A DNA stretch of 64,000 nt from Actinopolymorpha pittospori (GCF_014873875.1 NZ_JADBEM010000001.1:10498591-10562590), one strand, 5' to 3'. Positions 9,508 through 18,703 are shown, counted from the stretch's first letter. Numbers and translations: made by a program. The notes: generated by a model not told the origin, from the sequence alone.

Positions 9508-9962
9508 CGCATGCCTCCCTTTCGGCCTCGCCGGGAAGGAGCAGAAGCGTGAACTGGTTCGCCGCCACCACGAACTCGCCTTCGACGGGCGACACGAAAC
9601 GTCGTAGGGAAATGCGGCTTTCGCGATTCACGCTACGTCGGCGACGTGAGGCCCGCAAGGGCGCGCGCCCGATGCGGCTTTCCCTGGCCAGCCAGGAATC
9701 GAGGGGGGTTGGGCGATGACCGGATGTCCTGACCGGGTGCGGTCACGGGCACGCGTGCGTGCCGTCCGGGGGTCTTGCGGGGGCGCGTACGGCTGGCTAG
9801 CGTCTCAAATCGTAGAGGCTTGGTTCCGTTATTCGGAACGTTTGGTAGCCGCGCCGGGTGCGCGCCCCAGCCTGCCCTGGCGAACCGTCCCGATGGCGTC
9901 CTGATCCTGAAATACCGTCCCGCGATTCGTCCGAGAGCAGCTCGAGATGTTGGGGTGATGGC
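9508..9962. promoter_or_regulatory. divergent control region between binding protein and GH42
   Basis: This 455-base region has no supported gene and must hold promoters for both divergent genes. An 11-base sequence (atgcggctttc) occurs at 9612-9622 and again at 9672-9682, exactly 60 bases apart. A palindrome lies at 9823-9839. The whole region is inside the segment that recombination between the long inverted repeats would flip. Confidence 0.55.
9823..9839. promoter_or_regulatory. palindromic operator candidate GTTCCG-N5-CGGAAC
   Basis: Perfect six-base arms around a five-base AT-rich spacer, about 125 bases upstream of the GH42 start. The size and symmetry fit a dimeric sugar regulator. 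No regulator gene is adjacent, so the binding protein is unknown. Confidence 0.45.
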
Positions 9963-11812
9963 GTGGGTTTTCCTGGGTTTCCTTATGGTGCTGTGTATTT
10001 TCGGAAGTCGAATCCGCCGGCTGCTGATTGGGAGCGGGATTACGGGGTGGCGGCCGAGGATGGGCACAATGTGTTTCGGCACTGGTTCATGTGGTCGGCG
10101 GTGGAGGTTGCTCCGGGGGTGTTCGACTGGGGTGACTATGACCGGCAGTTGGAGTTGGCGGCGGCGAACGGGATCTCCACGATCATCGCGGAGATGATGA
10201 CGTCGGCGCCGGAGTGGGCGTTCGCGAGGTTGGCGCATGCCCGGTTCGAGCGTCGTGATGGTAGCCGTGTGGAGTCCCAGATCAGTGGCAGTTCGGCGGT
10301 GGGTGGGTTCCCGGGGTTGTGTCTGGACAACGATGATGCCAGGGAGTTGGCGGGGAACTTCCTGACGGAGTTGGTGACGCGGTATCGGGACCATCCGGGT
10401 ACGGGTGGGTATGACATCTGGAACGAGTGTGGGTATGCGGAGGACACCTGTTACTGCCCGGCGACGGCGGGGAAGTTCCGGGTGTGGCTTCGGGCGCGTT
10501 ACGGTGATCTGGCCACGTTGGGTCGGGTGTGGGGTCGCCACAGTTACAGCGAGTGGGACGACATCGTTCCCCCGCGGACGTTGGCGCCGTTTGCCGAGGT
10601 GTTGGACTGGTTGAGTTTCCGGCAGGACAACGCCTATGAGTTGATGGCCTGGCGGGCGGGGATCGTCCGGTCGTTGGACCCCCACCACAAGTTGACCGCT
10701 CATGGTGTGGCCGGGTCCCTCACCCACGCCGCGCCACGCGGCACCGACGACTGGAAAGCCGCCTCCCACGTCGACACCTACGGACTCACCTGGGGGTCCA
10801 GCCGGCACGGTGACGAACCGTGGAAGCAACTACACGCGATGGACATGGTGCGCGCCGCCTCCCGCGGGAAGCCGTTCTGGCACGCGGAGGCCTACGCCGG
10901 CCCGCTGTGGATGCAGCCCCAGGTGATCGGCAAACCCCGCGACGAGGGTCGGATCGCGAGTGTCGAGGACATCAGGTACTGGAATCTCGCGAGTTTCGCC
11001 GGCGGCGCGTCGGGTGTGTTCTACCTGCGTTGGCGTCCGTTGTTGGATGGTCCGTTGTTCGGTGCGTTTGGTGCCTACGGGATGGACGGGTCACGCACCG
11101 ACCGGTCGCAGATGGTGTCCCAGATCGCGGCGTGGGCCACCGCACCAGAACAACAGCCCCTGTGGAACTCCCAACCAGCCCCCGCCGACATCCACATCCT
11201 CTACGTCCCCGAAACCCAACTGTTCACCTACGCCCAACAACACTCCACCGACCACCACGCCCACGCACTCCAAGGCACCTACCAAGCCTTCTTCGACTCC
11301 AACATCCACGCCGACTTCCTCCACATCGACGACCTCGACCCCACCCACACCGACATCCCCGTCTACCTGCCCTACCCGATCATGCTCAACCACACCACCA
11401 CCACCAAACTCACCAACTGGGTCAGAGCAGGCGGCACCCTCATCAGCGAAGGCTGTCCCGCCTACTTCACCGACCACGCCAAAGCCAACACCACCCAACC
11501 CGGCAACAACCTCCACCACCTCTTCGGCGCCACCCAAACCGACGTCGAATTCACCCCCGACATCCTCACCAACCTCACCTTCACCACCCACGACAACATC
11601 ACCCCCCACGGCGCCTGCTTCAAACAAACCCTCCAACCCACCACCGGCACCACCACCGCCCACTACCAAGACCACACCCCCGCCACCATCGACAACACTC
11701 ACGGCAAAGGCAAAACCCGACTCATCGGCACCCACCCCTCCCTCGGCTACCACCAACACCACCACCCCCACACCACCACCTACTACACCCACCTCCTCCA
11801 CTGGACCGGACG
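9963..11812 (+). repeat. long inverted repeat, arm B (1850 bp)
   Basis: Partner of the minus-strand arm at 5639-7481. The match begins exactly at the GTG start of the GH42 gene and ends inside its C-terminal domain. It lies 2.5 kb from the other arm, with the binding-protein gene and its promoter between them. Confidence 0.9.
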
Positions 11813-12065
11813 GCGCCAGCACGTGCGGGTCAGTGACAACCGGGTGACGGCCCGCCTGCATGAGGGCGACGGAGGCCGCTATCTGTGGCTGCTCAATCCG
11901 TCCCGGCTGCCGCTGCAGGTGTCGGCGACGCTGTCGACCAGGTGGAAGCCCTTCGCTGACATCGACGTGCGCTGGGGAGACAAGGACAGCGTGACCCTGG
12001 TCGACGGGCGCAGCCTCGACGCCGACATCCCGGCACGCGACGCGATCGTGGTGCGGCTCCTGTGA
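9963..12065 (+). CDS. GH42 beta-galactosidase, intact copy
   Basis: About 700 residues from GTG 9963, preceded by a GGGGTGA ribosome-site-like sequence. The open frame extends upstream, but only from here does the product match the family. The TIM barrel has the acid/base Glu in YDIWNECGY and the likely nucleophile Glu in FWHAEAYAGPLW. It is followed by the trimerisation domain (HILYVPETQLF) and a short beta C-terminal domain. No signal peptide is seen, so it is predicted to be cytoplasmic, cleaving imported beta-galactosides or related oligosaccharides. It heads the cluster with OppB, OppC and OppDF. Odd point: the coding strand is G/T-rich in the first half and C/A-rich and nearly G-free from about 11110 to 11810, with a switch to CAA and C-ending codons. 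Confidence 0.92.
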   Translation: MGFPGFPYGAVYFRKSNPPAADWERDYGVAAEDGHNVFRHWFMWSAVEVAPGVFDWGDYDRQLELAAANGISTIIAEMMTSAPEWAFARLAHARFERRDGSRVESQISGSSAVGGFPGLCLDNDDARELAGNFLTELVTRYRDHPGTGGYDIWNECGYAEDTCYCPATAGKFRVWLRARYGDLATLGRVWGRHSYSEWDDIVPPRTLAPFAEVLDWLSFRQDNAYELMAWRAGIVRSLDPHHKLTAHGVAGSLTHAAPRGTDDWKAASHVDTYGLTWGSSRHGDEPWKQLHAMDMVRAASRGKPFWHAEAYAGPLWMQPQVIGKPRDEGRIASVEDIRYWNLASFAGGASGVFYLRWRPLLDGPLFGAFGAYGMDGSRTDRSQMVSQIAAWATAPEQQPLWNSQPAPADIHILYVPETQLFTYAQQHSTDHHAHALQGTYQAFFDSNIHADFLHIDDLDPTHTDIPVYLPYPIMLNHTTTTKLTNWVRAGGTLISEGCPAYFTDHAKANTTQPGNNLHHLFGATQTDVEFTPDILTNLTFTTHDNITPHGACFKQTLQPTTGTTTAHYQDHTPATIDNTHGKGKTRLIGTHPSLGYHQHHHPHTTTYYTHLLHWTGRRQHVRVSDNRVTARLHEGDGGRYLWLLNPSRLPLQVSATLSTRWKPFADIDVRWGDKDSVTLVDGRSLDADIPARDAIVVRLL

Positions 12066-12137
12066 GGTGACCCCCGGTCGACGTACCCGCCCTGGTGTCG
12101 TTCTCCGAGCAGTCCTCCCCCGGAAGGCAGGCCGTGG

Positions 12138-13130
12138 ATGACCAGGTTCGTGATCCGGCGGATCCTGTACATGATTCCGACGCTGTTCGTCGTCTCGGTG
12201 GCGGCGTTCGCGATCATCCAGCTGCCTCCGGGTGACTACCTGACGACCCTCAAGTCGCAGCTCGAGGCGCAGGGCCAGACGATCGACCAGGCGCAGCTCG
12301 CCGCACTGGAGGACAGGTACGGCCTCGGTGACCCGTTCTACGTGCAGTACCTCAGCTGGATGGGCGCGATCCTGCTGCACGGGGACTTCGGTCAGTCGTT
12401 CGAGTGGAACCGGCCGGTCAGCGAGCTCCTCGCCGACCGGCTGCCGCTCACCATGACCATCGCGATCGCGACGCTGCTGTTCACCTGGCTCGTGGCGTTC
12501 CCGATCGGGGTCTACACCGCGGTGCGGAAGTACTCCCTGGGCGACTACACGATGACGTTCGTCGGATTCCTCGGTCTCGCCGTGCCGAACTTCATGCTGG
12601 CGTTGATCTTCTCCTACGTCGGCCTGGAGTACTTCGGCCAGAGTGTGGGCGGACTGTTCTCCCCGGAGTACGTCGACGCCCGGTGGAACATCGGCAAGAT
12701 CCTGGACCTGCTGCAGCACCTGTGGGTTCCGATCCTGGTCCTGGGGGCAGCCGGAACGGCGGGGATCATCCGAATCCTGCGGGCCAACCTTCTCGACGAG
12801 CTCCGCAAGCCCTACGTGGTGACCGCCCGCGCCAAGGGGCTACGAGAACGCACCCTGCTCTTCCGCTATCCGACCAGGATCGCGCTCAACCCGTTCGTGA
12901 GCACCGTCGGCTGGGTGCTGCCGAGCCTGGTCGGCGGCGAGATCATCGTCTCCCAGGTGCTCGGCCTGGACACCACGGGGCCGCTGCTGCTGCGCGCCCT
13001 GCAGAGCCAGGACATGTACCTCGCGGGCAGCCTGATCCTCGTCCTCAGCGTCCTCACCGTGATCGGCACCCTGCTCTCCGACATCCTGCTCGCGCTGATC
13101 GACCCACGGATCCGTTACCGCTACCAGTAG
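12138..13130 (+). CDS. ABC transporter permease, OppB/DppB family
   Basis: 330 residues. Starts MTRFVIRRILYMIPTLFVVS, the typical first helix of DppB/OppB-type permeases. It has a periplasmic loop with the family motif LGDPFYVQYLSWMG and the EAA loop ANLLDELRKPYVVTARAKG that docks on the ATPase. A GGAAGG sequence lies upstream of the ATG. Together with the next two genes it forms the membrane part of a family-5-type importer, probably for the oligosaccharide cleaved by the preceding GH42 enzyme. It follows GH42 by 72 bases and is probably co-transcribed with it. Confidence 0.9.
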   Translation: MTRFVIRRILYMIPTLFVVSVAAFAIIQLPPGDYLTTLKSQLEAQGQTIDQAQLAALEDRYGLGDPFYVQYLSWMGAILLHGDFGQSFEWNRPVSELLADRLPLTMTIAIATLLFTWLVAFPIGVYTAVRKYSLGDYTMTFVGFLGLAVPNFMLALIFSYVGLEYFGQSVGGLFSPEYVDARWNIGKILDLLQHLWVPILVLGAAGTAGIIRILRANLLDELRKPYVVTARAKGLRERTLLFRYPTRIALNPFVSTVGWVLPSLVGGEIIVSQVLGLDTTGPLLLRALQSQDMYLAGSLILVLSVLTVIGTLLSDILLALIDPRIRYRYQ

Positions 13131-13148
13131 AGGAGGGGATGGATTCAG

Positions 13149-14297
13149 ATGAGTCAGATCAGCGGTCCGTTGGCGGTCGACGCGGGTGAACAGTCCACGG
13201 GGCCGGCCGACGGCGACGGAAGTCTCTACTTCGCCTCGCAACGCCGGCTGATCATCCGCAGGTTCCGGCGCCACCGGCTGGCCGTCCTCGGGACCGTCGT
13301 CGTCGCCCTCATCTACCTCGTCGCGCTGTTCGCGGAGTTCCTCGCGCCGGGTGTCCCGGACTCCTCCGACGCCCGCTACGCCTACGCCCCACCGCAGCGC
13401 CTGCACCTGTTCGACGGCGGCCGGCTCGATCCGCACGTGTACGGCTACCAGACCCGGGTGAACGACGAGACCCTGGAACGCAGCTACGTGCCCGACCGCG
13501 CCCAGAAGATCGACGTGGGCTTCTTCGTCCGCGGTGAGCCCTACCAGCTCTGGGGTCTCATCGGCTCCGACATCCACCTCGTCGGTCCCGTCCAGCGTGA
13601 CGCGCCCTTCCACCTCATGGGCGCCGACCGGCAGGGACGCGACGTCCTCACCCGCACCATCTACGGCGCCCGCATCTCCATGTCGATCGGCCTGGTGGGC
13701 GTCGGGTTGAGCGTCATCCTCGGGATCCTGCTGGGTGGAGCCTCGGGCTACTACGGCGGACGGGTGGACACCCTCGTCCAACGGCTCATCGAGTTCTTCA
13801 TGGCGATCCCGTCCATCCCGCTCTGGCTCGGCCTGGCAGCCGCGCTCCCACCTTCGTGGGGACCGGTGCAGACCTACCTCGGCATCACCGTGATCCTCTC
13901 CCTGATCTCCTGGACCGACCTGGCCCGGGTCGTGCGGGGTCGGTTCCTGAGCCTGCGTTCGGAGGACTTCGTCCTGGCCGCCGAGCTCGACGGGATCGGC
14001 AAGCCACGCATCATCGTGCGGCACATGCTGCCGTCGTTCGCGAGCCACATCATCGCCTCGCTCACCCTCGCGATCCCCGCGATGATCCTCGCCGAGACGG
14101 CGCTGTCCTTCCTCGGGCTGGGCCTTCAGGCACCGGCGGTGAGCTGGGGCGTGCTGTTGCAGGAGGCCCAGAACATCCGGGCTCTCGCGACGGCGCCGTG
14201 GCTGCTCTTCCCCGGCGTCGCGGTCGTCATCGCCGTACTGGCACTCAACTTCGCCGGCGACGGGCTGCGCGACTCCGCCGATCCGTACGGCAGCTGA
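13149..14297 (+). CDS. ABC transporter permease, OppC/DppC family
   Basis: 382 residues, 18 bases after the OppB gene. It has the N-terminal FRRHRLAVLGTVVVALIYLV helix, the DRQGRDVLTRTIYGAR motif and an EAA loop (ELDGIGKPRIIVRHMLPS). It is longer than usual (about 300 residues) because of a roughly 90-residue extracytoplasmic insert after the first helix. Similar inserts occur in OppC-like permeases from oligosaccharide systems, which supports a sugar substrate (inference). Confidence 0.9.
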   Translation: MSQISGPLAVDAGEQSTGPADGDGSLYFASQRRLIIRRFRRHRLAVLGTVVVALIYLVALFAEFLAPGVPDSSDARYAYAPPQRLHLFDGGRLDPHVYGYQTRVNDETLERSYVPDRAQKIDVGFFVRGEPYQLWGLIGSDIHLVGPVQRDAPFHLMGADRQGRDVLTRTIYGARISMSIGLVGVGLSVILGILLGGASGYYGGRVDTLVQRLIEFFMAIPSIPLWLGLAAALPPSWGPVQTYLGITVILSLISWTDLARVVRGRFLSLRSEDFVLAAELDGIGKPRIIVRHMLPSFASHIIASLTLAIPAMILAETALSFLGLGLQAPAVSWGVLLQEAQNIRALATAPWLLFPGVAVVIAVLALNFAGDGLRDSADPYGS

Positions 14298-14321
14298 GGA
14301 ACCAACGTCCGAGGAGGTCCC

Positions 14322-16169
14322 ATGGCCCGTCACGTGGCAGCCGAGCCGCCGGCGTCGTCGCCGGACACCCCGACCGAGGCCGGGCGCGACCTGGTACTGG
14401 AGATCAAGGACCTGCGGACGCACTTCCACACCGACCATGGGGTGATCCGCGCCGTCGACCACGTCGACCTCACCGTTCCACGCGGCTCGACGGTGTGTCT
14501 GGTCGGCGAGTCCGGATCGGGCAAAAGCGCGACCGCGCGCTCCGTCCTGCAGCTCGTCGACGAGCCGGGGCGAGTCGTCGGCGGTCAGATCCTCTACACG
14601 CCGCGGCCGGGCCAGCGGCCGATCGACCTTGCCTCGTTGGGAGCACGAGATCCACGCATCCGGGCGGTACGCGGCAAGGAGATCGCCATGGTCTTCCAGG
14701 AGCCGATGTCCTCCCTCAGCCCCGTCCACACGATCGGCCGGCAGATCGGGGAGGTGCTACGCCTGCACGAGGGCATGGACAAGCGGCAGGCACGGCAACG
14801 GGTGATCGAGCAGCTCACGAGCGTCGGGATCCCCGAGCCGCAGGACCGCGTCGACTCCTACACCTTCCAACTGTCCGGTGGAATGCGACAACGCGCCATG
14901 ATCGCGATGGCGCTGATCTGCCACCCGAAGCTGCTGATCGCCGACGAGCCCACCACCGCGCTCGACGTGACGACGCAGGCCCAGATCCTGGACCTGCTCA
15001 GCGACCTCAAGCGGCGGCTCGGCATGACGATGCTGTTCATCACCCATGACCTCGGCGTCGTGGCGGAGATCGCCGACCAGGTGGCCGTCATGAACCAGGG
15101 CAGGATCGTGGAGTACGGCGACGTCGACCACGCACCAGACCACGACTACACCCGTGCCCTGCTGAACGCCCTGCCGCGACGGCGGTACTCCCACGGGCCG
15201 GGCGCCCACGCCTCCACACCTGCCGCGCACGTACGCACGACGCCCGTGGCTGTCGCGACCGCCACTCGCCAGGACGGGCCGGAGGAGGCGGCGAACGGGG
15301 CCGAGCGCGAACCTCTCGTCACGTTGACCGACCTGCGCATGGCGTTCGCACCTGCTCCGCGCGGGTTCTTCTCCCGCCGCGGCGGCGCGGTGACCGCCGT
15401 GGACGGGGTGTCGCTGGAGATCCGCGCCGGGGAGACGCTCGGGCTGGTGGGTGAGTCCGGCTGCGGCAAGACGACCCTCGGACGCTGCCTGCTCGGGGTG
15501 TACCGACCGACCGCGGGCCGCATCCTCTACACCCGGACGGACGGTTCCAAGGTCGACCTCGCGACCCTTGCCGGCCGGGAGCTTCGGGCCTTCCGTGGCG
15601 AGCTGCGGATGGTCTTCCAGGACCCCTACAGCTCACTCAATCCGAGGATGACGGTCCGGCAGATCATCGGTGAACCTCTGCGCGCCCTGCGGGGCGTCGC
15701 CGGTCATGACGCCGACGACCAGATCGCCGACATGCTTCGCCGGGTCGGGCTGCGGGCGGAGTACATGAGCCGCTACGCACACGCCTTCTCCGGCGGCGAA
15801 CGTCAACGGATCGGTATCGCCCGGGCGCTGATCACCAACCCACGACTGGTCGTGGCGGACGAGGCGGTCAGCGCTCTCGACGTGTCGATCCGCGCCCAGG
15901 TGCTGGACCTGCTGGGGAGTCTGCAGGACCAGCTCGGGCTCACCTATCTGTTCATCTCCCACGACCTGTCGGTGGTCGAGAACATCGCCGACCGGGTGGC
16001 GGTGATGTACTTCGGGAAGCTCGTCGAGCAGGACGACACCGAGGCGGTGTATACCAACCCGCGCCACCCGTACACCCAGGCGCTGCTGTCCGCGGTGCCC
16101 GTCCCGGATCCGCGGATGCGTGGAGAACGCAGCCGGCTGCTCACTCCTCCCACCGACATCGCGAACTGA
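14322..16169 (+). CDS. fused ABC transporter ATPase, OppD-OppF type
   Basis: 615 residues containing two complete nucleotide-binding domains. Domain 1: Walker A GESGSGKSA, signature LSGGMRQR, Walker B LLIADEPTTALD. Domain 2: Walker A GESGCGKTT, signature FSGGERQR, Walker B LVVADEAVSALD. Most systems encode OppD and OppF separately; here one polypeptide supplies both ATPase subunits. It follows OppC by 24 bases with an AGGAGG ribosome site. It ends the operon; a hairpin at 16320-16347 may terminate transcription. Confidence 0.92.
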   Translation: MARHVAAEPPASSPDTPTEAGRDLVLEIKDLRTHFHTDHGVIRAVDHVDLTVPRGSTVCLVGESGSGKSATARSVLQLVDEPGRVVGGQILYTPRPGQRPIDLASLGARDPRIRAVRGKEIAMVFQEPMSSLSPVHTIGRQIGEVLRLHEGMDKRQARQRVIEQLTSVGIPEPQDRVDSYTFQLSGGMRQRAMIAMALICHPKLLIADEPTTALDVTTQAQILDLLSDLKRRLGMTMLFITHDLGVVAEIADQVAVMNQGRIVEYGDVDHAPDHDYTRALLNALPRRRYSHGPGAHASTPAAHVRTTPVAVATATRQDGPEEAANGAEREPLVTLTDLRMAFAPAPRGFFSRRGGAVTAVDGVSLEIRAGETLGLVGESGCGKTTLGRCLLGVYRPTAGRILYTRTDGSKVDLATLAGRELRAFRGELRMVFQDPYSSLNPRMTVRQIIGEPLRALRGVAGHDADDQIADMLRRVGLRAEYMSRYAHAFSGGERQRIGIARALITNPRLVVADEAVSALDVSIRAQVLDLLGSLQDQLGLTYLFISHDLSVVENIADRVAVMYFGKLVEQDDTEAVYTNPRHPYTQALLSAVPVPDPRMRGERSRLLTPPTDIAN

Positions 16170-16319
16170 CCTGGACGAAGCGTCGCCCGTTTCCTCGATT
16201 TTAGAGAAACTCGTGAACGGCGTTTCCCACACGTCCGCAAGTTCGGGTTGACAATAAGGTTCGTCGGGGTCGCGGGCGCATTTCGAGTGTCAACCCGACC
16301 CGGTCACGGGGACGGGCTG

Positions 16320-16347
16320 AAACGGCACCCCCGATGGGGTGCCGTTT
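16320..16347. terminator. bidirectional hairpin terminator
   Basis: Perfect 12-base stem (AAACGGCACCCC with its complement) around a four-base loop. It lies between the convergent OppDF (plus) and DUF397 (minus) genes and has A runs on the left arm and T runs on the right, so it could stop transcription from both sides. Confidence 0.8.
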
Positions 16348-16363
16348 CGCTCAGCCGCGACGA

Positions 16364-16558
16364 CTATGCGCCGAGGTCGTACTCCCCCACCTTCACGTCG
16401 TGGATAAACTCCGACCACAGAGCCGCCGGGACAACCAGCGTGCCACCGTCACGATTCTTCGTGTCACGGACGCCGACCAGGCCGGACGCGCTGCCGACCT
16501 CGACACAGTTTCCAGAGCCATTACTACGGCTCGGCTTCTTCCAGTTGCTAAACTCCAT
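16364..16558 (-). CDS. DUF397 small protein
   Basis: 64 residues, starting MEFSNWKKPSRSNGSGNCVE. The W-KS-S-G-CVEV pattern and the later VRDTKNRDGG...W...FI are characteristic of DUF397. Such proteins are encoded in many copies in actinobacteria next to an XRE/DUF5753 regulator and are thought to act as its partner, as in the BldB-type/AbaA-like pairs. Its start overlaps the regulator's stop by 11 bases. Confidence 0.9.
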   Translation of the reverse strand: MEFSNWKKPSRSNGSGNCVEVGSASGLVGVRDTKNRDGGTLVVPAALWSEFIHDVKVGEYDLGA

Positions 16559-17414
16559 GTCCCGAGACCTCCATCTCGTCGGCGGCTTTCGCTAGTAGGT
16601 ACGCACTGTCTTCCGGTGACAGTGCGGCCTTGCGAAGGCGGCAATACAAATGTTCATACCGCTCGACCTCCCCCTCGTCCACAAGAATGAGGTCGGATGT
16701 CACAGTATCCACGGCCGCGACCCGCGGATCCTTCGGATCACCAAAGCTGTAAAGGCTGAAGGGTGATCTCGGCACCGTGTAGGCATCGATCCGCGCGTCG
16801 ACCGGGAGAATTCTGACACTCGCCGTTCCGCTATTGGCGGCGAGGTGGCGTAGCTCGGCGACGTGCACATTCGGTGGCACACTGAGGCGCCTGATGACCA
16901 CCTCGTCGACGATGACCTCATACGTCGCACCGTTGAGACGCAGCATGCGCTGACGTTCGGCCCGCGCCCGGGTCGCGACGTCCGGCGCGGAGGTGTCGGC
17001 ACCGAAGCTGAGATCGTCGTTGGCAGCCACCGCCTTGGTGTACTGCGGGGTCTGGAGAAGCCCGGGAATGACCGTGTCCTGGTACTCCCGAATGGCGACC
17101 GCTCCCGCCTCCAGTGCGGCGTAGAGCGCCTGGCGCGCATCCATGGGGATCGACTCCCACCAACCACGGCCGGCTGCTTCCTGGGCGATCGTGAGGATCT
17201 GGTGGCGCTCGCCGTTCTCGGGAACCTCGAGCCCGTCGAGCACTCTGATCACGTCGCCTTGGTCGGGACGGTAAGGTCCGCTCTCCAGGCGGGAGATCTT
17301 GGACTGGCTGAGGCCGGTCCTGGCGGCGAGCTTGGCGTGGGTGAGACCAGCTCGTTTCCGGAGCTGGGTCAGCTCACGCCCGAGCCGTAAGCGGCGCACG
17401 TACGGACTGATCAA
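16548..17414 (-). CDS. XRE-family regulator with DUF5753 domain
   Basis: 288 residues. An N-terminal helix-turn-helix (TQLRKRAGLTHAKLAARTGL followed by SQSKISRLE) occupies about residues 15-70. The rest is the DUF5753 domain typical of actinobacterial developmental and antibiotic regulators (IPGLLQTPQYTKAV). It is coupled to the DUF397 gene downstream. Targets are unknown; a gene-poor kilobase lies upstream. Confidence 0.9.
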   Translation of the reverse strand: MISPYVRRLRLGRELTQLRKRAGLTHAKLAARTGLSQSKISRLESGPYRPDQGDVIRVLDGLEVPENGERHQILTIAQEAAGRGWWESIPMDARQALYAALEAGAVAIREYQDTVIPGLLQTPQYTKAVAANDDLSFGADTSAPDVATRARAERQRMLRLNGATYEVIVDEVVIRRLSVPPNVHVAELRHLAANSGTASVRILPVDARIDAYTVPRSPFSLYSFGDPKDPRVAAVDTVTSDLILVDEGEVERYEHLYCRLRKAALSPEDSAYLLAKAADEMEVSGHGV

Positions 17415-18457
17415 GAGCCCCCCTCGTTCACTCCCACGTCCTATGCAGCCCGGCGCAGATGCTGTCCGTGCGCCGGATTCAGGACCTGTGACGACTTTTT
17501 ATCACCAAATCGGTAGCAGTTGGGTGTAAGCGGACGAACTGCGGTGCATAATTCAGCACGACGCTTCTTGCGGCGCACAACATGATCTATCCAGCCGGAG
17601 AAGTCGCACGGCCTGCCGTGCCAGGAGCCTCAAGGGGGGAGGTCCTCGAATGCCGATCCGCGCAGCGATCGAGTCGGTCCGGACGCGCCTTGGGAGACAA
17701 CGTGCGAGCAACCGGCACCGCGCCGGAATTCCGAAAGAACGGCTCGCAGGTGTCTACACCACGACCCTGGCCGCGCGCGCAGGGGGTGCCGCCCCACAGG
17801 CGAAAGTCCCGACCACGCACACCGCTCAGATCACCGGCCGCCGCGAGCGGCTGGTCGCCCGGACCCAGTGAAGGTCAGCTCCAGTGCAAGATCACCGACG
17901 TTCCGATGACGGCTGCCGCGAGCCTCGCTCTGGCGGCGAGTCGGGCGTCCTCGACAACGCCCGTAACTCGCACCTCATCCATGACCGGCCCGAGAAACTG
18001 GACGAATTCGTGATCGACATCGACGGAGCCGTCCCGCTGCGCTGGGCACCATACGAGCAAATTTGCATTGCTCTTCTCCACCCGCCCGGTCGCACAGCGG
18101 GCGCGTCGCTCGCGGAGTACCGCCACCCCCGCGACGGCCGCCAATTCCGGCAAGCCCGGACCCTGCCCACATCAGGGATCTGGGCCGCCTTTCGCCCCGT
18201 CGAATAGAGCACGTCACCTTCGAAATGGATCTTCCCGAACGGACCGCCGCACGCGCGCGCATCAGGCGGTCCCCACAGCGTGGACCTGGCCCCGGTCGTC
18301 AATGGCGCCGGTCGGAGCCAGGCTCCCGACCCCACCTGGCGGAGTGTCGGACTCTGCGTGCAGATCGACGCCCCGCCTCACTGGATGTCCCCCGCCGAGA
18401 GCCCCGGCCCCAAACGGGTCTCGCTACGGAAGCGGTGGGTGGGCGGCAAGAAAGGAA
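17415..18457. other. gene-poor kilobase
   Basis: No recognised gene. It includes the promoter of the XRE gene and a possible minus-10 (CATAAT at 17547). Two weak candidates are present: the plus-strand ORF at 17650-17871, which has a strong ribosome site, and a minus-strand TTG ORF at 17875-18153 of 92 codons. The latter has a plausible composition but GC at third positions of only about 77 percent, low for this genome. The region may hold remnants of lost genes. Confidence 0.5.
17650..17871 (+). CDS. hypothetical small basic protein (doubtful)
   Basis: 73 residues, rich in Arg, Ala and Thr. The main support is a very good ribosome site (GGGGGGAGGT) seven bases before the ATG. The sequence resembles no family I know and its codon use is not clearly coding. 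It could be an untranslated leader or a gene remnant. Confidence 0.25.
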   Translation: MPIRAAIESVRTRLGRQRASNRHRAGIPKERLAGVYTTTLAARAGGAAPQAKVPTTHTAQITGRRERLVARTQ

Positions 18458-18500
18458 GCGCTCGGGGACGCATCGGTCGCCAAACCCCATCCCCGAGCGC
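18458..18500 (+). promoter_or_regulatory. leader hairpin upstream of small peptide gene
   Basis: Perfect 11-base inverted repeat (GCGCTCGGGGA at 18458-18468 with its complement at 18490-18500) around a 21-base loop, ending 30 bases before the ATG at 18530. It could stabilise the mRNA 5' end or terminate upstream transcription. Confidence 0.55.
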
Positions 18501-18529
18501 CGCATCCCCCCAGAAAGGTATGTCTCATC

Positions 18530-18676
18530 ATGCGCAAGATCAACACCCCCGGCAATGGTTCCTCTTCGTACGACGGCGGACTCGGCGATCACAACGACCC
18601 CCGCAGCCTCGGCCTGACCAACGAGGGTGAGCCGCAGGGCTTCCTCGCCGACGGCGAGGGCAAGTCCCAGCTGTAA
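18530..18676 (+). CDS. 48-residue Gly/Asp/Ser-rich peptide
   Basis: Short gene with an AGAAAGG ribosome site. It begins MRKINTPGNGSSSYDGGLGD and ends GEGKSQL. The peptide is hydrophilic and acidic overall, has no Cys, and shows no signal peptide or membrane segment. It is flanked by a leader hairpin and a strong dedicated terminator, which suggests an independently expressed, possibly abundant transcript. It matches no family known to me. A modified-peptide precursor is possible, but no modification enzyme lies nearby and the leader would be very short. It may be a structural or regulatory small protein. Confidence 0.6.
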   Translation: MRKINTPGNGSSSYDGGLGDHNDPRSLGLTNEGEPQGFLADGEGKSQL

Positions 18677-18703
18677 GTCCGTCGGGAGGTTTTCCGTCGC
18701 ACA

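Noticed and set aside
11091..12719. Long minus-strand open frame of 542 codons, rich in Val and Gly, and its twin at 5251-6360
   Set aside because: It is the antisense of the GH42 C-terminal half and the OppB gene. The odd composition comes from the CACC-rich coding strand, and it does not resemble a protein family.
17875..18153. Minus-strand TTG open frame of 92 codons
   Set aside because: Plausible composition but weak start, low GC at third positions and no recognised family; kept only as a note in the gene-poor region.
18068..18676. Longer in-frame upstream extension of the 48-residue peptide
   Set aside because: The extension is Arg/Pro-rich and lacks coding character; the ribosome site at the ATG 18530 fits the short form.
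18530..18676. Lasso or lanthipeptide precursor
   Set aside because: No Cys, no convincing leader with the required Thr, and no cyclase, protease or synthetase gene in the window.
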